This document shows, in pieces, positions 34,256 through 41,900 of a DNA stretch of 64,000 nucleotides. Under the pieces are notes generated by a model. The model was not told the origin of the DNA. It did not search any database and saw only the letters and a program-made list of their open reading frames with translations. Numbering within the stretch: position 1 is the first letter of the stretch; every line of letters begins with the position of its first letter. Source of the DNA: Arcuatula senhousia (Eukaryota; Mollusca; Bivalvia; Mytilida; Mytilidae); NCBI GenBank assembly GCA_963971305.1, contig OZ020316.1:15332745-15396744 (forward strand), written 5' to 3'. The translations under genes were made by a program, and so were the position numbers.

Positions 34256-35225
34256 TTGCCAGTTATATGCTTTAAACAGTTATTTTGACCTTAAGGAACC
34301 ATAACTTCTTTAAGGGGTCATTTAAAAATTCCTATTGAGTTTTTGTAGGGCTTGACCAACGAAGCAATATAGAAGTTAAAAATGAAAATGGAAAATTTTG
34401 ATGCTCTAAGGGGAATAACTCCTAAAAGTAAGGATCCTACAACTTTGACCCTATTACAGGTTTTGTAGATCCTTATGTGATTTTTTTTTTCATTTTTTCT
34501 CAAATATTTTTAATAGTTTTCGGCAAGTACAAAATTTGCAAAAAAAAATCAAGAAAAAGGCAACAACTCCTACATGGGTAGATGTATTTTCTTAAAATTT
34601 TCAGGACAGGTAGATATTGAGGTGCTGAACACTTTTGCTTCCGATCAGAAATATGATATCTGTCACCATTTTTGAGTTATTTGCAAAAAATATAGAATTT
34701 ACCCCTATGTTCTATTTTTAGCCATGGCTTTTGTTTTACAAATCAAAACTCCAAACAATAGTTTTGTAGCACAATATTATGACACGCATGCCAGGAAACA
34801 TCTATACCAAGTTTGGTTGCAATCAAACTTATGGTGTTGGAGGAGTTAACGATTTTAATACAATGAATGAAGACTGCAAAAATGGTCAATTTTGACGTTT
34901 TAATGGGGAATAAGTTTTTAAAAGGAACGAACCTACAACTTCGGACATGCAACAGATTTTGTATGATATCTGTTACCATTTTTGAGTTATTTGCAAAAAA
35001 CTGCAATTTACCCCTATGTTCTCTTTTTAGCCATGGCGGCCATGCTTTTTTACGAATCAAAAATCCAAACTAAATTTTTGTACCACTAATGCCAAAAGAC
35101 AAATGTACCAAGTTTGGTTGCAATTGGACTTATGGTGTCAGAGAATTTAACGCTTGAAAAAGCTAACGGACGGACGACGGACGCCAAGTGTTAGCTCACC
35201 TGACCCGAAGCTAAAAAGGGACTAA
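34256..35225. repeat. ~300-bp repeat ending in an AGCTCACCTGACC tail
   Basis: Two diverged units with 'gttatttgcaaaaaa.t..aattta', 'cccctatgttct.tttttagc', 'catggc.....ttttttacgaatcaa' and 'accaagtttggttgcaat'. The tail is 'cggacgacggacgccaagtg' followed by 'agctcacctgac'. The same tail closes the copy at 48,700-48,930. ORFs here are repeat-derived. Confidence 0.7.
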
Positions 35226-35459
35226 AATAAGCATAGATCACACGCTCTTGGTCCCTGCATTATGAGCTGGACTACAAAACATTTGAAAAATAATTTTTAA
35301 GCTGGAAAAAAATTCTGGGCTCGTGATTTGATGTCTTTAAAAATACTACGTTAAAAAAATGGTTTAAATGAAGTTGAAATTTTGTTATCATCGATATACA
35401 TTCATCATTACAGTGATACAAATTTGAAGGTAAAACAGTGATTTATATACCTCATCAGG

Positions 35460-35596
35460 CTAGTACCACCTCCGACCCCATCTTCTTCCCCATCTTCCGT
35501 GACCGCCTCCCCACCATCGGCGGCCGTGTCCCCATCGGCCACCTCCCCACCTCCTTCCCGGCCATCCTCCTCCCCCTCCATACCATTGACCTTCAA
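35460..35596 (-). CDS. Gly/Trp-peptide gene, exon 2 (mature peptide)
   Basis: Starts after the acceptor 'tgtgttttcag|' and runs to TAG at 35,460-35,462. Codons for Gly (GGA/GGG/GGC/GGT), Arg (AGG/AGA/CGA/CGC/CGG) and Trp alternate. The strand is therefore very G-rich, in contrast with the AT-rich flanks. Just after the stop, TGAG|GTATAT resembles a donor, so a 3'-UTR intron is possible. No AATAAA was seen close by. Confidence 0.8.
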
Positions 35597-36690
35597 CTGA
35601 AAACACAACGTGTAAATCAAATTTAGAATTGTCTCAAAGAATAATTTATATGATGTTTTCAATATTATAACAACAAATGTTTTGGGCAATAAACTAAGTA
35701 GCCTTTTAAAAAAAAAGATTATTATTGGGTAAACCTCTCGAAATACCGGTACAAACTTTTGAACACACACACTCAAAAATCTTTTTTCCCTCACGATAGA
35801 AGAGAAAAAGTCACTTTCTAACAACAATATTAAACCAATAAGCTGTTATTGTATTACCCCTTCGATATCATTGTTCGTCTCCTTTTTAAAATTTTGGCAT
35901 ATCAAACATGTTACTGTGGCCTTGTTTAATTTCATGTGTTTCGATGATGCACCCTGCAATGTGCTGGAAAACCCCTCTATGGGTGGTTCTACCGGTGCTA
36001 AAACCTTTTGTTATTTTCAAACTTAATTTATTTTACGATTTTTTTAAATAGCGTTGCATAAACTTTTACATCAAGTCTGCTTCTCGATGCTTTCGTAAAA
36101 GTTTTCTGGCATATTTTTTACCCTGTTTTATTGGGTGAAGATATGTTTCTTGTAGCTGCGAAGTTTTACGATGAACATTCACCCACTAGTCATTGAATGT
36201 CCATTTACATGTAAATAACCCTTGAAAATGAGATAACTGGTATATTTGAAATTTCCTTTAAAATTTATGATAAGGTATATTTCGTACGATCTAAGACGAT
36301 ATTTATCTAAATCAAGGCGAACATCGTTGTATGCTTGCCAATTTCAGCTATATTCTCGGTATAGAAGTATCAGTATTGGCCAAAAATAAAATTATTGTAT
36401 TTCGGATGGTGGATATGTAGAAAAATTCACAACGACAGATAAAACATCTAAAATGGGTTTAATGTCGCAAAACTGTTAGATATTAGAAAGCAATAAAATG
36501 CTAATTTAAAATGTAACAAATGTTTTACAAAATTTAAGAAATAGAATATGCTATATGTTTTCTTGAAATAGAGGGATATATCTAATATTAGAATGACATT
36601 ATTATTTCACTTACCATCTGTGGGCATGAAAGTCACCATTAACACAAGAAATAAAGCCAAAAAGGCAATAGACTTAAATAGTTTAGCCAT
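35460..36690 (-). CDS. Secreted Gly/Trp/Arg-rich cationic peptide precursor
   Basis: Two exons (36,615-36,690; 35,460-35,596) separated by a 1,018-bp GT-AG intron encode 70 residues. The start is fixed by cgccATGG just below a TATA box. Residues 1-28 form a signal peptide: a basic head (MAKLFK), a long Ala/Leu/Phe/Val core, and a likely cut after ..TDVEG. The predicted mature 42-mer starts QWYGGGGGWPGRRWGGGRWG and ends in GRRWGRRWY. It has 17 Gly, 10 Arg, 9 Trp, 2 His, 2 Tyr, 1 Pro, 1 Gln, no Cys and no acidic residue, so net charge is about +10. That composition fits a linear antimicrobial peptide. It also recalls, with Trp in place of Tyr, small Gly/Arg-rich mussel foot adhesive proteins of the fp-3 type. 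I recognise no named family; function is inferred. The acidic ORF read across exon 2 in another frame is a shadow. Confidence 0.8.
36615..36690 (-). CDS. Gly/Trp-peptide gene, exon 1 (signal peptide)
   Basis: 76 nt encode M1-D25 plus the first base of codon 26, ending at GATG|GTAAGTG (phase 1). A second, truncated version of this exon at 31,040-31,076 keeps the same phase and near-identical residues, which supports it as a real coding exon. Confidence 0.8.
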
Positions 36691-36725
36691 GGCGAAAGAT
36701 GCTTCAATGACTGGTAAAATCTTAT

Positions 36726-36738
36726 CCTTTTATATATA
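36726..36738 (-). promoter_or_regulatory. TATA box of the Gly/Trp-peptide gene
   Basis: The minus strand reads TATATATAAAAGG, a strong TATA match. Its upstream edge is 48 nt from the ATG at 36,690. Transcription would start near 36,705-36,710 (around 'ccagtcatt'), giving a 5' UTR of only about 15-20 nt. Confidence 0.65.
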
Positions 36739-37496
36739 ACCCAGAGATATCGGTTCGTCGCCGAATCTGAGGCACGTCATACATCGCTACATCTTGTTTG
36801 AGTGGCCGTCACCCTTGTGATGATTTGGCTTGAGGTTTTTTGGTGATTTGGTCATTTTTTCTGCCGAGTGACAGGCGCACGTACATGACTAAGCATGCAA
36901 AGATTGTTTATATTTACCAATCTCGTAAATCTAACTACATGACATGATGTATGAACATTGTTTGGTTTTGTTTTTCTACAAGAAGTAAACCCATTTGTCT
37001 ATTATTGAACATGCTCATAAAAGGTTCTTTATGTATAATTTTATGTCATCCAATGTTACTTAACTGAGGAATCCCCCTTTTGTTTTCAGGACAACAACAA
37101 TAAAATAAAAAATATTTTTAAAAAGGTAAACAGCACTTATGCTTGGTGTTGGTGCGTTAAACCTGAAGATGGTAAAATTTGATCTTGTAGAGGACCCATA
37201 AGTTAAATGCGACACCGTCGGAAATGATTTCAGAATAATTTAATACTGACCACCGGAAAAAAATAGAAATCAGGACAAAAATTGCAACGCTTGTTTTCAA
37301 TATAGACTCTTGCCATGTCATTTTTATTTTTAGAAGAAATCCTGGATCGAAAATGTTAAATATTTACAGAACGGATGAATACAGTATATTCAGATTTTCA
37401 CCAAACGAAAAACTAGGAGTATCAAAAACACTTTGCTTTATTTGGTCAACATTCAAAGCAACAGTTTTTGTCATTGCAAGATAAAAAATCTGTCAA
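36739..37496. other. Upstream region of the peptide gene; no other gene seen
   Basis: AT-rich; the first ~170 bp (to about 36,900) are less so ('cggttcgtcgccgaatctgagg', 'gagtggccgtcacc') and could hold upstream control sites. No further ORF or repeat was recognised. Confidence 0.4.
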
Positions 37497-37502
37497 AGTT
37501 AA

Positions 37503-37720
37503 AAATGGCCGGATTTCGTTAAACAGGAAGTAGGTGTGCGACATACCTGAAATCGTATCCCACGGTATGGGACCCCACCCTGATGCTGTATACCAAATAT
37601 CAAGTGGCTGTGATTAGTAGTTGCTGAGAAAACTGTTACGAAAATTTCTTCCCCGCCGGCCCGCCCGACATTCACCATTTTATAACCCGGATTTTTCACT
37701 CCGTGAAATCCGGCCAAAAA
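37503..37720 (-). mobile_element. Intact R1 element with TGGCCGGATTTC ends
   Basis: About 218 bp bounded by inverted repeats 'atggccggatttc' and 'gaaatccggccaaaaa'. Between them lie 'acaggaagtaggtgtg.gaca', 'gtatcccac.gtatgggacc' and 'gttgctgagaaaactgttacg'. The inner part resembles the units of the tandem arrays at 4,800-5,560 and 42,495-43,160, suggesting a shared origin. Confidence 0.7.
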
Positions 37721-37724
37721 TGTG

Positions 37725-38640
37725 GATAATCAACTGCTCTGGGCACATGACCAGAAATAAAAAAGTTGAATATTTTCCTTTCCAGCCCATTATCTCCAAA
37801 CGAAAAAAGGGACTCCAAAAAATAAATCCCATCCACCCTTTCTGATATGAAAAATCATGTTATATTTTACAGAAATCGAATAACAAGAACTATATTTATT
37901 GTGGAAACACTTCAGTTAACAGACAACATTGGGGAAGCTGAAATATCCAACTTTGAGTTAAAAAAGGTTAAGAGGGTATATATGATGGAACGAATCAATA
38001 GCTGTATTTTTTACGATTTTCTGATTAGAAAAAAATTGGTACAATTGATTTTCCATAGGCATGCACAGTTTCTTCTTTTCCATGAGAATACTAGTTTATA
38101 AGATAACACACGAAATTTACGGCCCTTGACACAAACATAAGACAAAGCACAAGGACCAACCATTTAATGTTATTTTACTTTACTTACGTATGCCATTCCG
38201 TTTTCATTGAAATTTTGTTAATACCGGTAGTATATAGGGAATACAAATATTTTACAGCGCCAAATGTTTTTAGGAGGCGATCGAACCCACTCATCATCTT
38301 ACAAGATTGAAAATAAGGTGCTTAAGGATATTTGATTTATTGGTCTTAAATAATATTCTGAAACAAGATATTATGAGCCACGATTATAAACAAATATCCT
38401 CATTGCAAATATTTCCCTCTCCCCACCTATAATTCTGATCAAAGTTGAAATAAAGATGTGTACATTTACATTAAAACATAGATTGTATGAAAGTTTCATG
38501 TAAATCCGATAGTGAGACGCGGAAAGGAAACCCCTTGTCATCCTTTTTTTTTTTTTTTTTTTGCTATGGGAAACTCCAGCAATAATCACTGTACTCCTGA
38601 AGAATTAATGGATAGAATGGTGAAAAAATAAAACATCTCA
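37725..38640. other. No supported gene; 7,410-type repeat piece and a T-run
   Basis: A piece of the 7,410-9,330 family lies at 37,740-37,900 ('aaacgaaaaaagggactcc', 'aatcgaataacaagaac'). A 21-bp T-run sits near 38,545. The small ORFs here have no recognisable content. Confidence 0.45.
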
Positions 38641-38643
38641 ATT

Positions 38644-38915
38644 TTATCTGCACATTCTTTTTACAGCATTGTAGAAGTTTGTGAAATCCATACTAAAAAT
38701 GAACAAAATACTAAGGATTAAAATCGTTGCCCCGGAAACACCAATGACACGCGAGCTGAATCTGTCATCCGGGGCACTAGTTAACTTTCGTTTATACAAT
38801 GAAGTATTTTTCTTGTCCACTTTTAGCTCTTTTATAATTTTGTCCAAACTTTCTTGGATTTCTTCTGTAGTTTGTGTTGTTTTGCATTCGCATGTACAGC
38901 CAGTTGCGGTGGTTC
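38644..38915 (-). CDS. Lectin receptor last exon G (membrane anchor)
   Basis: 272 nt from 'tttatttatag|' (phase 1 start) to TAA at 38,644-38,646. Encodes TTATGCTCECKTTQTTEEIQ.., a charged stretch (LDKIIKELKVDKKNTSLYKR), KLTSAPDDRFSSR, then the hydrophobic helix and a tail ending in KRMCR. The CxCxC-charged-LTSAPDDR-helix layout is a common C-terminus of bivalve receptor-like proteins. The plus ORF is antisense. Confidence 0.75.
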
Positions 38916-41900
38916 CTATAAATAAAGTAAGAATAATTTCATAATGAAAGTAATTTTTTTTAATAGCATATAAGAAGTATAATAACAGTCACAATTAAAT
39001 GCCAGGATTCGAAAACAAGCCCCTTTCGGGGCACCTCTGATCACGTCTATTTTGAATTGAATTCGCGTTGCCGATTGCAGGAAGTAAAGAGGTACCAATG
39101 TGGCAATCGAATGTCAAAAGTTCTAAAAGGCAAAAACCAATGAACACGAACAAAACAGCAGGAAGAACCAACATTTAAACACAAAAATGACTGACCAGCA
39201 ATCAACAACATGAACTCAAGTAGTGATCTCAGATGCTCCAGAAGAGTAAGCAGTTCCTTTAATAGCTTTTTGCTATAGCACACCCGTTGTGTTGCAAATG
39301 ATCTATATAGCGTTTCGAATCCGGTAAATTAAAAAAAAAACCTTATGAAAAATCATCATCTGCACTCATCTGAGGAATAGATGGACACAATTTGGTTGTT
39401 TTTTATACGTTTTTTCATTAATGATTTATCTGTTTTTGATAAAATGTTGCTGTTTGATGTGTCCACGGTTTTTGTTAATTGTTGTTTATTGAATTTGTAC
39501 GCCTTTTAATTTTGACAGTTATTACATGAAATAACATCATTTAAATTTGTTTTATTTTTTTATATAAACATTACGTTAACAATGTTTTCAAGTTGTTGCA
39601 GATATATCAATCTAAGGGAACGTGATGTGTGGTATTGTAAAATTAGTTAAAAATATTAAAAAAAAAAAAAAAAAAAATCACAGTATAAGAAATCGTATAC
39701 AAGTCGTCACAGCACCTAAAAGACAATGATGAATACAAAAAAAAATCAACACACAACCCAACCGAAGCATTTAAATGCAAATGACAAACGACAAGCAACC
39801 ACAAAGAAGAGATCATAGAACAAGAGAAAAGACAAACAGTCGGGGAGAAGCAAAAAATGCACCAGCTAGGGGCATTCGAATCTCAAAAATGTGTTTATAT
39901 ATAATGAATAAGATTAAAAATTCGTTACTTGTTTGAAATTGATTGATATGAGACTTGAACAAAATATATCTTTTTCATCATATTTCAGTTAAACAAAATT
40001 TTAAGGGGCTATAAACATGCTATCTTAAGTAATCACCGGTATTTGAAGTTGTAGGAATGTCATTGGTCATAGTCGTCATTTCTTCCTCTTTTGTCCACAA
40101 TGTTGTGGATGACTCTGTTGTTGGTACTTATTGGTTGACCATGCAAAAGAAAATGCCTAACACTTATTTTGAATATTACTGAGATTCACAGATAGTTCTA
40201 CGCAGCTCTTGGAACATATATAATTTCAAAGACTAAAATAATTAGTTTTCGACTTCAAGTACCAACATATATGATACATGTATGGTTAAATCTAAAATAC
40301 CCGATCGTGTTTGAATATTTTAAACATATCAAGCCGTACGATGTGAGACATTCTTACCATGGAACTATAAAACGCTAATTTGATACTCCCATGATCTGTC
40401 GTAAATGCAGTAGACTATAAAGCTGAGTAAAGTAAGATGATATTTAAATTAACATAAATAAGAATCGTCCAAGCTTTGACACATACCTGTAGTTTCTTCA
40501 TCTGTCTCACCTAAAAAAGGCTTAAGACTGTTTTATTTGTTATTTGTATTTTTAGGTTTACTGTAATCACTAATTATGAGCTTTCCTAATACATGGAATA
40601 TGGTCAAAAATTTTGCAAATGTTGATTTACTGCCACCTTAGTTATTTTTTTCATTGAATGCAACTCCAGTTGATAAGGCTTGTTACCAGTTATTGTAATC
40701 AATGCAATGCTAATAAGTCAGATTTTTTTCTACTTGCTATTTATCTTATACATTAAACAATCACAATGCACAAATGTACAAAATTTGGGAAATTATGTTT
40801 CTGTTCCAAGCAAAAGAGCTGTTTCAAAACATATTCCGTAGTTTTGCCCCAATCTTATATGGTGCCGATAACCGTTAAATGGTCCATTGTATTCATTGAA
40901 CTTAGCTTTTAATTACGAAATCACAACTTATTCGATATGCGAGTGTTATTTCATTTTTTTAAACATTTTTTTTTATCTGATGCCACACTCTCGATCCGTG
41001 GTCGTCTATATGACAAAGGTTTTAAGAAAATAGGTCTCATTCGATTCCTAAGCAAGAGGATCTCAGGAGCCTGAATCGCTCACATTGTCCTTTAGGCCAT
41101 AAGGGTTTCTTATATCAGGGATTGTTTGACAAATTCAACCCGATAGAGACTGTGGTAGGACTTGATAAGCATAAGGTTTAGACAAGCAACAATCTTTCTC
41201 TATCTACAATAGGTTTTATTCCATAGGGCAAATACAAAAAAAATAACCTATTTCTACATTAAAAACCGTAAAAGGAGCTAAACAAACAAAGGAGATCGAT
41301 TCTCGTTTGGCTTATTGGCTTTAACAAATATTGATAGAGGTGAGCAAGTCCCTGTGTTGAAGGTTCAAGCAAGCAACAACATCTTTCTATCTCTCTCTTT
41401 TTATTCTATCATATACAGTGCAAAAACATGAAAACGACCTTTAAAGATCCATAACCCCTTTAAGAAGGTAAAGTAAGCAACCGCTTTTTGTGCAAAATCA
41501 CGAATAAACGCTATTTCTACATAACCCCTATAAGAGGTCATCTGGAATCTTTTGTAGAGCTTTTGATTCTGAAGAGCCATTCGAAGATCATAAGAACTTT
41601 GTCTATTTGTTATGGTTGGTGAGTTATAAGTCATTAAAGATGACTGAACTCAATGTTTTATTTTAGCAACAGCGGTGATGTCTTTAATTTTTGTGCTTTG
41701 TCTGGGATTATTAATAGGGGGAAGGTTGGGCCCAAAATACTAGTTTAACCCCGTCACATTTTTTATGTACCTGTCCTAAGCCAGGAATCTTTGACAAAAC
41801 TTTTGTTTGTACTTGTCTTTTTGATGTTTTCTGTTCTTTGTTTAAGAATGGGGTCTATCTACGACTATTTCAAGACTGGATTCGAATTACATCCATTTTA

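Noticed and set aside
35438..35470. Hammerhead-like CTGATGAG on the minus strand near 35,455
   Set aside because: No GAAA core or pairing stems follow; it is the sequence just after the stop codon of the peptide gene.
35408..35827. 139-codon minus ORF with an acidic Glu/Asp/Gly-rich end
   Set aside because: It reads exon 2 of the Gly/Trp peptide gene in another frame and starts inside the intron. The splice-joined frame with signal peptide explains the sequence better.
38270..38330. tRNA-like 'gatcgaaccca' near 38,280
   Set aside because: Only a B-box-like piece is present; no cloverleaf arms or A box could be drawn. No tRNA or rRNA gene was recognised in the window.
38681..38944. 87-codon plus ORF
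   Set aside because: Antisense of the membrane-anchor exon of the lectin receptor.
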